Source of the DNA: JACVRN01 sp963715565
Lineage (GTDB): Bacteria; Acidobacteriota; Blastocatellia; Pyrinomonadales; Pyrinomonadaceae
Length of the DNA: 64,000 nt
Reading direction: 5' to 3'
NCBI GenBank assembly: GCA_963715565.1
Contig: OY970256.1
Location: 6,206,519-6,270,518 of the forward strand
Of the stretch, positions 18,535 through 27,041 are shown one piece after another. The translations under genes and the position numbers were made by a program. Under the pieces are notes generated by a model. The model saw nothing but the letters and a program-made list of their open reading frames with translations. It made no database searches and had not been told where the DNA came from. Each line of letters opens with the position of its first letter. Within the stretch, counting starts at the first letter, position 1.

Positions 18535-19167
18535 ATGGCAAACGGTCGTGTTTCAAGAAGAGATTTTGTTTACCTGTGCATAGGCGGCGGGCTTCTTGCA
18601 GCAGGCTTTCCACTGGCGCGCGTCATCTCGCAATCCAAGGACGGGAAGAAATATCTAATCTTGAATCCGACGCCGAGCAACACGCTCGGTCCCTATTACA
18701 AGCCGGGTGCGCCGCGTAGAGAAAAGCTCACTGAGGCAAACGAGAAGGGCACGCCCTTGCTCGTCACAGGGCGCGTCTTCAACATTGAGGGCAAGCCCTT
18801 GACGAATGCCACTGTGGAAGTCTTTCACGCCAACGCGATGGGCGATTACGACATGGAGGGCTGGCGCTGGCGCGGCGAGATTCCTTTGAACGCAGGCGGC
18901 GAATACAGTTATGAAACGGTTATGCCGGGACAGTACGGCGGGCGCGCACAGCACGTGCACTACATGATTAATGCGCCGGGGCATAAACGACTGGTCACAC
19001 AGCTCTACTTCGAGAATGACCCGAAGTTTGCGGGCAATCCGGACAAGAACTACACACGAGACGGCCTTGTCTGGCACAGAGAATTGATTCGGCCCGTCGC
19101 GAACATCAACCGCAACGGCACGGCTTACTCCGCCGTTACCTTTGACATCTGTTTAGAGAAAGCATGA
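18535..19167 (+). CDS. Intradiol ring-cleavage dioxygenase-like protein with Tat-like signal
   Basis: 210 residues. It begins MANGRVSRRDFVYLCIGGG, a twin-arginine-like signal, so it is probably exported folded with its metal. The core from residue 44 matches the protocatechuate 3,4-dioxygenase/catechol 1,2-dioxygenase fold: TLGPYYKPGAPRR, DYDMEGWRWRGE and the PGQYGGRAQHVHYMI motif with candidate iron ligands Tyr134, His140 and His142. Classical members open aromatic rings of catechols; exported ones in Acidobacteria have undefined substrates. RBS GAAGGAG lies 7 bases before the ATG. It sits in the operon after the propeller gene. Confidence 0.88.
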   Translation: MANGRVSRRDFVYLCIGGGLLAAGFPLARVISQSKDGKKYLILNPTPSNTLGPYYKPGAPRREKLTEANEKGTPLLVTGRVFNIEGKPLTNATVEVFHANAMGDYDMEGWRWRGEIPLNAGGEYSYETVMPGQYGGRAQHVHYMINAPGHKRLVTQLYFENDPKFAGNPDKNYTRDGLVWHRELIRPVANINRNGTAYSAVTFDICLEKA

Positions 19168-19193
19168 AGCGCTAGGTCGCTCGGAAAAACGCT

Positions 19194-19631
19194 ATGAAAA
19201 AAATTGCATTGTTGATTGCGTTCGCCGTTCTTGTATGCGCCGCTCTCTGGCTGCCGGTGTGGGCGGAAAGCACGGAAGATGCCGCCGTGCGCCAGACCCT
19301 CAACTATTATTTACAGGGACACGCGACCGGCAACGGAGATTTTCAGAGAAAAGCTTTCCACCCGGAAGCAAAGCTCTTCTGGATACGCGACGGGAAGTTT
19401 ACGCAGCGCACCAGCGAGGAGTTCGCAGCCGGGTTCAACGGCAAGCCTGCGCCCGATGAAGCGCAACGCAAGCGCTCTATAGAGAGCGTAGACATCACGG
19501 GCAATGCTGCGGTTGCCAAGATAGTGCTCGATTATCCGAGCGTGCGTTTCACGGACTACATGTCTCTGCTCAAGATTGATGGCGAATGGAAGATAGTCAA
19601 CAAGACCTTTGTAGCAGAGCCTAAGAAGTAG
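19194..19631 (+). CDS. Exported lumazine-binding/NTF2-like protein
   Basis: 145 residues with a signal peptide (KIALLIAFAVLVCAALWLPVWA) and a single NTF2-like cone domain: EDAAVRQTLNYYLQGHATG, FHPEAKLFWIRDGKF, ITGNAAVAKIVLDYP and LLKIDGEWKIVNKTF. This matches the putative lumazine-binding/SnoaL-like group, small proteins that bind or turn over small ligands; the role is unknown. It starts 26 bases after the dioxygenase stop, in the same direction. The last codons and the TAG stop form the left end of the family B palindrome at 19621. Confidence 0.8.
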   Translation: MKKIALLIAFAVLVCAALWLPVWAESTEDAAVRQTLNYYLQGHATGNGDFQRKAFHPEAKLFWIRDGKFTQRTSEEFAAGFNGKPAPDEAQRKRSIESVDITGNAAVAKIVLDYPSVRFTDYMSLLKIDGEWKIVNKTFVAEPKK

Positions 19632-19830
19632 TTTGAAAAGTAACTGTCATTCGTTTAGCTCCGTAGGAGCGTGGATGTTTATAGCTCGCAGGCGACAAAT
19701 CATAACAAGCTCCGTAGGAGCGGCATGTTCTTCATCCGCGACATGACGCTCCTACGGAGCTTGATTCTAGATTGATGTCGTTAACTATAAACATTAAGTC
19801 CCTACGGGACTTTTCAAACAAGCTTCTAAG
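19621..19830. repeat. Family B MITE-like palindrome (CTCCGTAGGAGC), copy 1
   Basis: Imperfect terminal inverted repeats of about 21 bases (19621-19641 and 19809-19830; core GTTTGAAAAGT / ACTTTTCAAAC) enclose CTCCGTAGGAGC hairpins, a central GACGCTCCTACGGAGC stem, and ATGTTTATAG matching CTATAAACAT. The left terminus includes the stop codon of the upstream gene. Confidence 0.85.
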
Positions 19831-19936
19831 ACGCGCCCTTGAAAGTGAAGACGAGAATGGTGGTTGACTTCCGGGCCTGCTTCGTCGTAGAAGCACTCAG
19901 TAGCCGGTCAGACGATGGCTCAAAGGAGGGTTCTAC

Positions 19937-20551
19937 TTGAAACAGATTGAGAAGGTTGCTGCGCTTCTCTGCGCTTTGCTCTTAAGTTGCGCGTGCCAGA
20001 AGGCCATCGCGCCGGGCGGAAACTCAAACACGGCGAACGCAAACGCGAACGCGAACGCGCAGCAGGCGGGGCAGCCGCCCGCGCCGACCAAGACGCACTT
20101 GAAAATCGGCGACGTTGCGCCGGACTTTACGCTCACCGACACCAACGGCAGCCCCGTCAGGCTCGCAGATTTTCGCGGCAAGAAGAATGTCGTGCTCGCC
20201 TTTTACGTGCTGGCTTTTACCGGCGGTTGAACGAAAGAATTGAAGGCGTATCAGGCTGATATCGCCAAGTTTGAAGCGAACGAAACACAGGTGCTGGGAA
20301 TCAGCGTTGACAGCTTTGCCGCCAACAAACGCTTTGGCGAAGACATAGGCGTGACGTTTCCGCTCCTGAGCGATTTCAAACGTCAGGTCGTCAAACTCTA
20401 CGGCATCTTTGACGAAGAGCGTGGCTTCGGCACACGCGCCAGCTTCGTCATTAATAAAGACGGCATCATCGAGCACATAGAACAGGGCACGTCCGCGATT
20501 GACCCGACGGGCGCTTACCAGGCTTGCAGCATGCTCGATAAGAAATCTTAA
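19937..20551 (+). CDS. Selenocysteine-containing peroxiredoxin (AhpC/TSA family), lipoprotein
   Basis: 204 residues if the in-frame UGA at 20228-20230 (codon 98) is read as selenocysteine. The thioredoxin-fold core reads VGDVAPDFTL-like, then VVLAFYVLAFTGG-U-TKELKAYQ. Cys homologues usually have a peroxidatic Cys exactly at the UGA (TGGC-TKE), so U98 is the expected catalytic residue for peroxide reduction. C197 near the C-terminus could be resolving. The N-terminus is a lipoprotein signal (ALLLSC, Cys18), then an Asn/Ala-rich tether, placing it in the envelope. The TTG start follows AGGAGG by 8 bases. The frame is intact on both sides of the UGA with strong conservation, arguing against a pseudogene. 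Confidence 0.85.
20245..20266 (+). promoter_or_regulatory. Candidate bacterial SECIS hairpin
   Basis: GGCG-UAUCA / loop GGC / UGAUA-(bulged U)-CGCC, a 9-bp stem with one bulge. The stem starts 14 bases and the apical loop 23 bases after the UGA, within the range known for SelB-dependent elements. The loop starts with G as in bacterial SECIS rules. The pairing was worked out by eye. Confidence 0.7.
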
Positions 20552-20568
20552 GCGAGGAGACCTCCAGA

Positions 20569-21078
20569 ATGAGACGAAAGATTTTAACCGCTTGCACGAT
20601 GTTCGCGGTCTTTGCCTTGAGCCTGATGGCCGTCGCGGCGAAAGCCGATTTCAACGGCACGTGGAACCTGGACCAGAGCCGCAGCATAGGACTTCCGCCC
20701 GGCACGAACCAAATTATGATCGTCACGCAGACGGGCGAGCGCATAGACCTTGAGACCAAAATCATCAACGCGCAGGGCGAGCGGAGCGTCAAGGACAGTT
20801 ATACACTCGATGGCCGTGAGGCGGATTTTGTGCCGCAGGGACCGCAGGGGCCAAACGGCAAGGGCAAGCGCAAGTCAACGTGGCTGCCCAGAGGCAACGG
20901 CATCGTCGTCGAAGAGGACATGATGCTTCCGGGGCAGGGAGGAGCGACCGTCAACGTCAAACAGATACGTAAGTGGACGCTCTCGCCCGACGGCCAGACG
21001 CTCACGATAGACATGTTCATAGACAACCCGAACGGCTCCTTCGAAGTCAAACGCATCTTTATCAAGAAGACGAGCTAA
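20569..21078 (+). CDS. Exported protein of unknown function (lipocalin-like pattern)
   Basis: 169 residues. Signal peptide (MFAVFALSLMAVAAKA), then FNGTWNLDQSRSIGLPPGTNQIMIV, a beta-rich body with alternating strands (LETKIINAQGERSVKDSYTLDGREADF, TVNVKQIRKWTLSPDGQTLTIDMFI). The opening resembles the small secreted DFSGTWKL-type proteins common in Acidobacteria, possibly lipocalin-like, but I recognise no function. It begins 17 bases after the selenoprotein stop with GAGGAG upstream of its ATG, so it is likely co-transcribed with it. The stop codon is the first base triplet of the family A palindrome. Confidence 0.8.
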   Translation: MRRKILTACTMFAVFALSLMAVAAKADFNGTWNLDQSRSIGLPPGTNQIMIVTQTGERIDLETKIINAQGERSVKDSYTLDGREADFVPQGPQGPNGKGKRKSTWLPRGNGIVVEEDMMLPGQGGATVNVKQIRKWTLSPDGQTLTIDMFIDNPNGSFEVKRIFIKKTS

Positions 21079-21270
21079 GCCCCGCGAGGGGCGAGATACC
21101 AGTAGCCCACATCGTCAGATGTGGGTTATGTGTCAACCATCATGATAGAGCCCCGTGAGGGGCGACATCAATCGAATGTCGCCCCTCACGGGGCTTCGGA
21201 ATTTAATCGCGACGTATGTTCCCACCACTTACATGGTGGGCTACTGATATCTCGCCCCTCGCGGGGCTTC
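21078..21270. repeat. Family A composite palindrome, copy 2
   Basis: GCCCCGCGAGGGGC at both ends, CCCACATCGTCAGATGTGGG, the central stem GCCCCGTGAGGGGCGACAT and its reverse complement, and CCCACCACTTACATGGTGGG. Same order of hairpins as copy 1 with different loop bases. It starts at the last base of the upstream stop codon. Confidence 0.9.
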
Positions 21271-21279
21271 ACCTTTTTT

Positions 21280-22842
21280 TCACTGCGCCGCGATGTTGTA
21301 GCAGGCCATGTCGGTGGAGTTACGTATAAGTAGGCGACCGTCCGCGATGGCCGGGACGTTCCACGTTCTTCCCGTCAGGGCGGCGAAGCGCGCAACTTCC
21401 GTGTGCTGGTCGGGCGTGGCGCGCACCAGAACTACCTGTCCGTCTTCGGTCGTGATAACGAGATGGCCGCTCGCCAGTAGCAACTGGCCGTAGCCGTAGC
21501 GACCGCCTTTCCATTTACGCTCGCCCGTCTCGACGTTGACGCACGTCAGGATGCCTTCGTCGAGGCCGTAGATGTAACCGTTATGAAGAACGGAGCTATT
21601 GAACTTGTTCTTCATGGAATTGTTTTCCCAGGCCTTGCGCGCCGCGAAGGATTTGCCGGAGCCCGTGACTTCGACGAGCGCCGCGCCCTTGCCGTAGCCT
21701 GCCGAGATGAAGAAGCGGTTATTATTGACCGGGATGGGTTGCGAGACGTTGATGCTCGCGCCGTTCTGCCACGGAGTCTCCCATAGAAGCGCGCCGTCTT
21801 CGGGCGCGACGCCGACGATGCGGGAAGATGTCACGACTAAAACCTGACGGCGGCCAGCGAGCGTCACCAGCATGGGCGAAGTGTAGGACGCTTGATCGTC
21901 CAGCGCTTTCCAGATGGGTGCTCCCGTCGCTTTGTTATAAGCCACGACGGATTTTCCGCCAGAGCCTCCGGGCAGCACAATCACTTTATCATCCACGATG
22001 AGCGGCGAAGCCGCCATCCCCCATTCTATGTTCGACGCGCCGTTGTCTTTGAGGATGTTGCGATTCCAAAACATCTTGCCGGTCTTAGCATCAAGAACGC
22101 GAAGCTCGCCTTCGGCTCCGAGCGCGTAGACGCGACCGTCGCTCCATGTAGGTGTCGAGCGTGGGCCGTCGCCGCCTAAGGATTCACGAAACTCCGCGTT
22201 CCAGGCGTTGGTCCAAAGCTCGCGGCCCGTCTGAAGGTCGTAAGCGGCGACAACTTCCTGCGCGCGACGCTGCTCTATGGTAAAGGCTCTGCCTTCTGCG
22301 ACGACGAATGAAGCATAGCCGCCGCCCACGGGTTGCTTCCACAGTCGCGGCAAGCCTTCGGCGGGCCAGTTGGTGCGAATCGGCGTCTGCTCGTAACGAC
22401 CATCGCGACCGGGGCCGCGAAAATCGATCCAGTAGTTGCGCCCCGCCGGAGCGCCGTCCGCGTGCGCCATGTCTGTAGAAGTGCCGTCGGCTGTTTGGCC
22501 GGGCTGCGCGGCCTGGCCTGCGTCGGCGGGCGCGGCTGCGGGTTGAGATGCATTTGCGGGCGCGGCTGTGCCGCTTTGCGCAGCCTGCTCGCGCTGCTGC
22601 GCGCGGTGTCGCTCAAGCTCTGCGTAATGATCGTCGCCCATCCCGCGACGCCAGACGGTGAAGAGAAAGATATAACCGGCTATGAACGCCACGAGGCAGA
22701 GCGAGCCCAGAGCTTTGCGGCGCGTGTCCAAATCGCTGCGCGTCCAGAGCAGAACCAACCCGAGCGGAGGCAGCAGGATTGATGCCACTATCAGAACCGT
22801 CACGGAACGATACCAGGGCGTTGATTCTTGTTGCTCGAACAT
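21280..22842 (-). CDS. Membrane-anchored PQQ-like beta-propeller protein, paralog 3
   Basis: 520 residues. Instead of a cleavable signal it has two N-terminal membrane helices (SVTVLIVASILLPPLGLVLLW and ALGSLCLVAFIAGYIFLFTVW), then a Gln/Ala/Pro-rich linker (residues about 85-135) and a propeller starting NYWIDFRGPGRDGRYEQ. Blades include DLQTGRELWTN, DAKTGKMFWNR, NKATGAPIWKA and NVETGERKWKG. The propeller would be tethered outside the inner membrane. Start Met 22842 has AGGAGG 5 bases upstream; the frame extends into the palindrome to 22902 but that extension is repeat-encoded. It follows paralog 4 on the minus strand with only the palindrome between. Confidence 0.9.
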   Translation of the reverse strand: MFEQQESTPWYRSVTVLIVASILLPPLGLVLLWTRSDLDTRRKALGSLCLVAFIAGYIFLFTVWRRGMGDDHYAELERHRAQQREQAAQSGTAAPANASQPAAAPADAGQAAQPGQTADGTSTDMAHADGAPAGRNYWIDFRGPGRDGRYEQTPIRTNWPAEGLPRLWKQPVGGGYASFVVAEGRAFTIEQRRAQEVVAAYDLQTGRELWTNAWNAEFRESLGGDGPRSTPTWSDGRVYALGAEGELRVLDAKTGKMFWNRNILKDNGASNIEWGMAASPLIVDDKVIVLPGGSGGKSVVAYNKATGAPIWKALDDQASYTSPMLVTLAGRRQVLVVTSSRIVGVAPEDGALLWETPWQNGASINVSQPIPVNNNRFFISAGYGKGAALVEVTGSGKSFAARKAWENNSMKNKFNSSVLHNGYIYGLDEGILTCVNVETGERKWKGGRYGYGQLLLASGHLVITTEDGQVVLVRATPDQHTEVARFAALTGRTWNVPAIADGRLLIRNSTDMACYNIAAQ

Positions 22843-22855
22843 CTCAACCTCCTCT

Positions 22856-22976
22856 GGGAATTTGCGATTTGCGATTGCCGATTTTAGATTGGATAAGGAC
22901 AAATCAAAGGTTTGAATTTAAAAGCTTTTCATCCTTATCCAATCGAAAATCGCAAATCTAAAATCTAAAATTCCCT
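22856..22976. repeat. Family C palindrome, TTGCGATT/TAGATT type
   Basis: Left arm 22856-22898 (GGGAATTTGCGATTTGCGATT...GGATAAGGA) and right arm 22929-22976 (TCCTTATCC...AATCGCAAATC...AATTCCC). It fills the gap between two minus-strand propeller genes and overlaps the TAG stop of the upstream one. Confidence 0.92.
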
Positions 22977-24324
22977 AGCTTTTGCCTATGCAGTACAGGT
23001 TCTTCTCGCCGCGTATGAAAATCTTGCCGTCTGCGATGGCGGGCGACGAGTAGACCGGCTCGTCTATGGAGTTTGTGCCGATGACTTCGTGTTTGGGACC
23101 GGCCTTGATGATAAAAGTGTCGCCGTCTTCGCTGGTTAAGAGCAGCTTGCCGTCAAAGGCTACGGGCGAGCCTGTGAAGGTCGCGGGGATGGGGACGCGC
23201 CCGCCTTCGTACATCACTTTGCCCGTCTTGGCTTCCAGCGCAGTCATGATGCCGCGATCCGTTATCAGGTAAACATAGTCGCCGTAGAGAATCGGAGAGG
23301 GAACGTAGGCCGTGCCCTTCGTGAATGTCCAGAGCAGGTTTTTCTCCGCGACTTCGCCCGCGCCGCCGAGCGGGATAGCCATCGCAATCTTGGCCGGATA
23401 CCCGGCGGCGACAATCACCGTGTCGCTCGTCGCCACCGGAGACGGAATAGCGTTGCTTTCAAGACCCTTGCTGCGCCACAGCTCCTTGCCCGTCAGAGGG
23501 TCGTAAGCGATGATAGCTTCCGTGCCGGTCGTAATCAATTCCGCGCGCTTGGCCGTCTTGACGACAATGGGCGTGGAAAAGCTGGCCTGAATTTTGCGCG
23601 GCGTCTTCCAGACCTGCTTGCCGGTTTTTTTGTCTAGCGCCGTGATAAAGGAGTTGTCTCCGTTCTCCTCGTCGGCCTGTATGATAATCAGGTCCTGATA
23701 GAGCACAGGGGAAGTGCCCGTGCCCATTCCCTGATTGCCCCACTTGCCTAGGTCAGCTTTCCAGGCGAGCTTGCCGTTGAAGTCATAAGCGTAGAGACCT
23801 TCGGAGCCGAAGTAGGCGTAGACGAGTTTGCCGTCGGTGACGGACGTCGAGGCGGCGTAGCTGCTCTTGCGGTGGCGATCGTCATAGGGAGTTCCTTCCC
23901 ATGCCGTGCGCTCCCACAAGACCTTGCCCGTGTTGCTGTCGAGCGCGATGACCTTGAAGGCGTGTTTGCGATTAGCGCCGACGCTGTCCGGATGGACCCA
24001 CGGCTTGCCTTCGATAAGATGCGTGACCGCTTTTGCTCCGGGCACAATCTCGCCTTCGACGGCGGTGGTCAAAAACACACGGTTGCCCCAGACAATCGGA
24101 GACGAATGACCACGGCCCACAATCGGCGTCTTCCATTGAACGTTCTTTGTGCTGGACCATGCGAGGGGTAGATTTTTTTCGGGCGAGATGCCTGTGCTTT
24201 CAGGCCCGCGCCATTGCGGCCAGTTGGAGCCTGCGGCGAGGCTTCGCAGTGACGGGTTAAGCGTAAAGAGAGTCGCGAGCGAAACGACAAGAGCGAAGAA
24301 AAGATGGGCACGGCGTACTTTCAT
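22975..24324 (-). CDS. Secreted PQQ-like beta-propeller protein, paralog 4
   Basis: 449 residues. Signal peptide (AHLFFALVVSLATLFTLNPSLRSLAAG), then SNWPQWRGPESTGISPEKNLP. Blades are LDSNTGKVLWERTAWEG, DKKTGKQVWKT, DPLTGKELWRS and EAKTGKVMYEG. It ends KIFIRGEKNLYCIGKS, the tail shared with paralogs 1 and 9. The start Met 24324 has GAGGAG 10 bases upstream. It probably forms a two-gene unit with paralog 3. The conserved C-terminal YCIGK in three paralogs may mark a subfamily. Reaction unknown. Confidence 0.9.
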   Translation of the reverse strand: MKVRRAHLFFALVVSLATLFTLNPSLRSLAAGSNWPQWRGPESTGISPEKNLPLAWSSTKNVQWKTPIVGRGHSSPIVWGNRVFLTTAVEGEIVPGAKAVTHLIEGKPWVHPDSVGANRKHAFKVIALDSNTGKVLWERTAWEGTPYDDRHRKSSYAASTSVTDGKLVYAYFGSEGLYAYDFNGKLAWKADLGKWGNQGMGTGTSPVLYQDLIIIQADEENGDNSFITALDKKTGKQVWKTPRKIQASFSTPIVVKTAKRAELITTGTEAIIAYDPLTGKELWRSKGLESNAIPSPVATSDTVIVAAGYPAKIAMAIPLGGAGEVAEKNLLWTFTKGTAYVPSPILYGDYVYLITDRGIMTALEAKTGKVMYEGGRVPIPATFTGSPVAFDGKLLLTSEDGDTFIIKAGPKHEVIGTNSIDEPVYSSPAIADGKIFIRGEKNLYCIGKS

Positions 24325-24629
24325 CTTCCGATTTCTCCTCAAGTGAACAGTTTTTAAGAGATGGGGCGATACGAAATTTCGTAAGTTATCCGATAGTCTG
24401 CCGCGAATGCGACCGCTCGGCAGAAAGCGTATTCGCTAAGCGTAGAAGGAATACACCTCTTAAACGTTCACGACCACGGAAAGGTTTCTCCCACCGGGTC
24501 TCAGGAAGGCGGCTGCGCGAGGGGCAGCTTGACACTTCGAGACCGGGCGTCAGAAAGTTTGGCTCGCTCATCTACGGGCGCGCGCCGATTGTACATCGTA
24601 ATCGCTCAGAGGTAACGTAAACGCGCCAC
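24325..24629. other. Intergenic region between divergent propeller genes
   Basis: About 300 bases between divergent genes with no convincing coding frame. It contains a perfect 14-bp palindrome, TACGAAATTTCGTA at 24370-24383, 46 bases upstream of the minus-strand start, which could be an operator. Otherwise no feature was recognised. Confidence 0.4.
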
Positions 24630-24675
24630 TTTTTACCATTTTTTTACAACTCTTTCCAGAGAGTGGCATCATAAT
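24630..24675 (+). promoter_or_regulatory. Shared bipartite motif, copy 3
   Basis: TTTTTAC at 24630 and TTTTTACAAC at 24641 (11 bp apart), 18 bases, TCATAAT at 24669-24675, 143 bases before the propeller start. Confidence 0.5.
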
Positions 24676-24818
24676 CTTGCCTTCATTGACAGAGAGCGTA
24701 AACTTATACGGTCCTGTTTCGTAAAACCACTGAGATAAAAACAGGCGCGCACCATTTACCGGCTTCTTCAGGCAGGGGAGGCGCGCGACCCTTTCCATAG
24801 GAATCAGAAGGACAACGG

Positions 24819-27041
24819 ATGATGAACCCGTTTCTCAAGACGCTTCCTGCGGCGCTCGCCGCACTCGTTCTCATAGTCTCTCTCAACCAGTTTGCCGCCG
24901 CCGCCGATTGGGCTGAATGGCGCGGGCCGCGACGCGATGGCGTCTCGGCGGAAAAGAACCTCCCTGCGAAGTGGTCTCCGGCGGGCGAGAATCTCGCGTG
25001 GAAAGCGCCTTACGGCGGACGCTCGGCTCCGATTGTGATGGGCGACCGCGTTTACCTACAAACTGCCGTGGGCCGTGGAGAGAACCTTCAGGAGCGCGTC
25101 CTATGCCTGAACGCAGACACGGGCAAGCTCATCTGGGAGCATCGCTTCAACATCTTTATGTCGGATGTGCCGCCGCACCGCGTCGGGTGGGCTTCGCCTG
25201 TGGGCGACACTGCGACGGGCAACATCTACGTGCTGGGCGTCGGCGGCTCTCTGCTTGCTTTGTCAAAAGACGGAAAAGTTTTATGGGAGCGTTCGCTTGG
25301 CGAAGACTTCGGGCTGTTGACCACGCACGGTGGGCGCACCGTCTCGCCCATCATTGACCAGGATAACGTTATCGTGAGCGGCGTGACCTTTAGCTGGGGC
25401 ACTCAATCGGGCGGCGTCCATCGCTTCATGGCTTTCGACAAGAAGACAGGCGAAGTCATCTGGACCAGCGCGCCCGGCGGTCGCCCCTATGACACTACAT
25501 ACGCGCCGCCCATCATCGCCGAAGTGGGCGGCATGCGTCTTCTCATACAAGGCACGAGCGACGGTTTTGTACACGCCATCAAACCCGGAACGGGCGAGCC
25601 TGTCTGGAAGATAGAGGTTTCAAAGCGCGGGCTTAACACCGGCGTCGTCGTCAGCGGCACAACCGCCTTGATTACGCACAGCGAAGAAAATCTTGCTTCG
25701 AGCGAGATGGGCATGATCGCCGCGCTCGACGCGTCGTTGAAAGGCGCGTTGAAGCAGGAGCAATTTAAGTGGAGCGTGCTCGGCTGGCAGGGCGGCTTCT
25801 CTTCGCCCGTGCTCGACGGCGACCGTCTTTACCAGGTGGACAACGGCGCAAACCTCGCGGCCTTTGATGTCAACACGGGCAAGCAACTGTGGCTGCAAAA
25901 TCTTGGCACGATTCAGAAGGCGTCGCCCGTCTTTGCGGACGGCAAGCTCTACGTCGGCACGGAGAATGGCAAGTTTTTCATCATCGAGCCTTCGGCCACA
26001 GGGGCAAAGGTTCTGGACGAAGACCAATTAGGCACAGAGGCTCTGCCCGAAGCCATCATCGCCTCCGTAGCCGTCTCGAACGGGCACATCTTTCTAGTGA
26101 CTGATACGGCCACCTATTGCATAGGGAAAACAAGGGCGTCTGAGTCCCGTAGAATCGTGGACACCAGCATTATTGTGAGCAGCCCGGACAGAGCCCCGGC
26201 CAACGCGACCGCCACATACGTACAGGTTGTTCCAACGGAATTGATGTTGCAGCCGGGACAGCAGGTGGATTTCCGCGTGCGTCTCTTTGACGAGCGCGGA
26301 AGTTTTATACGCGAAGAAAAGGGTGCGACGTGGTCGCTCGATAAACTTAACGGCAAAGTGGAAAATGGAAAGTTCACGGCTTCGTCGGACGCGGTCGTCC
26401 AGACAGGGGTTGTCAAAGCGACTGTCGGGAACATCACGGGCGAGGCGCGCGTGCGCGTCATTCCGCCCCTGCCATGGAGCGAAAATTTTGACGCGATGAC
26501 GCCGAACACTTTCCCGCAGCACTGGACCAACGTCGGGGGGAAATACATGGTACGCGAAATGGATGGAAACCGCGTGCTCGTCAAAACCATCACGGGCTCA
26601 AGCTTGATGACGCGCGCGCGTACCTTTATGGGGCTGCCCACGCTCTCGAATTACACGGTCGAGGCGGACGTGCGCGCAACGGAGAAGCGCCGCCAGTTGG
26701 GTGATGCCGGGGTGATAGCGCAGCGCTACGCGCTCGTGCTATACGGAAACAGCCAGAAGCTTGAGCTTGAGCCGTGGCAGCCCGAGACGGCGCGCACCGT
26801 CGCAGTGCCTTTCGCGTGGAAGGCCGATACGTGGTATCGCGTCAAGCTCGAAGTACAGAACCTGCCGGACGGGCGCGTGCGCGCACGCGGCAAGGCGTGG
26901 CCCGCAGGCGAGCCGGAGCCCGCCGCGTGGGCCATCGAGCGCATTGACCCGATTCCAAATCGTCAGGGCAGCCCCGGACTCTACGGCAGCGCCATCGGCG
27001 AAATCTTCTTCGACAACTTAAAAGTAACTCCCAATAAGTAA
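24819..27041 (+). CDS. Large propeller protein with Ig-like and lectin-like C-terminal domains, paralog 5
   Basis: 740 residues, much longer than its paralogs. Signal peptide (TLPAALAALVLIVSLNQFAAAA), DWAEWRGPRRDGVSAEKNLP, then a propeller to about residue 440 ending ATYCIGK. After a spacer comes a bacterial Ig-like region (VQVVPTELMLQPGQQVDFRVRLFDERG, about 465-550) and a beta-sandwich resembling LamG/concanavalin-like domains (WSENFDAMTPNTFPQHWTNVGG... to IFFDNLKV). The extra modules suggest binding to a polymer or partner outside the cell. It starts the operon that continues through 32337; the next start is 33 bases after the stop. Confidence 0.9.
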   Translation: MMNPFLKTLPAALAALVLIVSLNQFAAAADWAEWRGPRRDGVSAEKNLPAKWSPAGENLAWKAPYGGRSAPIVMGDRVYLQTAVGRGENLQERVLCLNADTGKLIWEHRFNIFMSDVPPHRVGWASPVGDTATGNIYVLGVGGSLLALSKDGKVLWERSLGEDFGLLTTHGGRTVSPIIDQDNVIVSGVTFSWGTQSGGVHRFMAFDKKTGEVIWTSAPGGRPYDTTYAPPIIAEVGGMRLLIQGTSDGFVHAIKPGTGEPVWKIEVSKRGLNTGVVVSGTTALITHSEENLASSEMGMIAALDASLKGALKQEQFKWSVLGWQGGFSSPVLDGDRLYQVDNGANLAAFDVNTGKQLWLQNLGTIQKASPVFADGKLYVGTENGKFFIIEPSATGAKVLDEDQLGTEALPEAIIASVAVSNGHIFLVTDTATYCIGKTRASESRRIVDTSIIVSSPDRAPANATATYVQVVPTELMLQPGQQVDFRVRLFDERGSFIREEKGATWSLDKLNGKVENGKFTASSDAVVQTGVVKATVGNITGEARVRVIPPLPWSENFDAMTPNTFPQHWTNVGGKYMVREMDGNRVLVKTITGSSLMTRARTFMGLPTLSNYTVEADVRATEKRRQLGDAGVIAQRYALVLYGNSQKLELEPWQPETARTVAVPFAWKADTWYRVKLEVQNLPDGRVRARGKAWPAGEPEPAAWAIERIDPIPNRQGSPGLYGSAIGEIFFDNLKVTPNK

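Noticed and set aside
20231..20551. A separate small protein after the UGA in the peroxiredoxin gene
   Set aside because: It shares the frame with the upstream half, has no RBS, and starts in the middle of the conserved peroxiredoxin fold; readthrough as selenocysteine explains it better.
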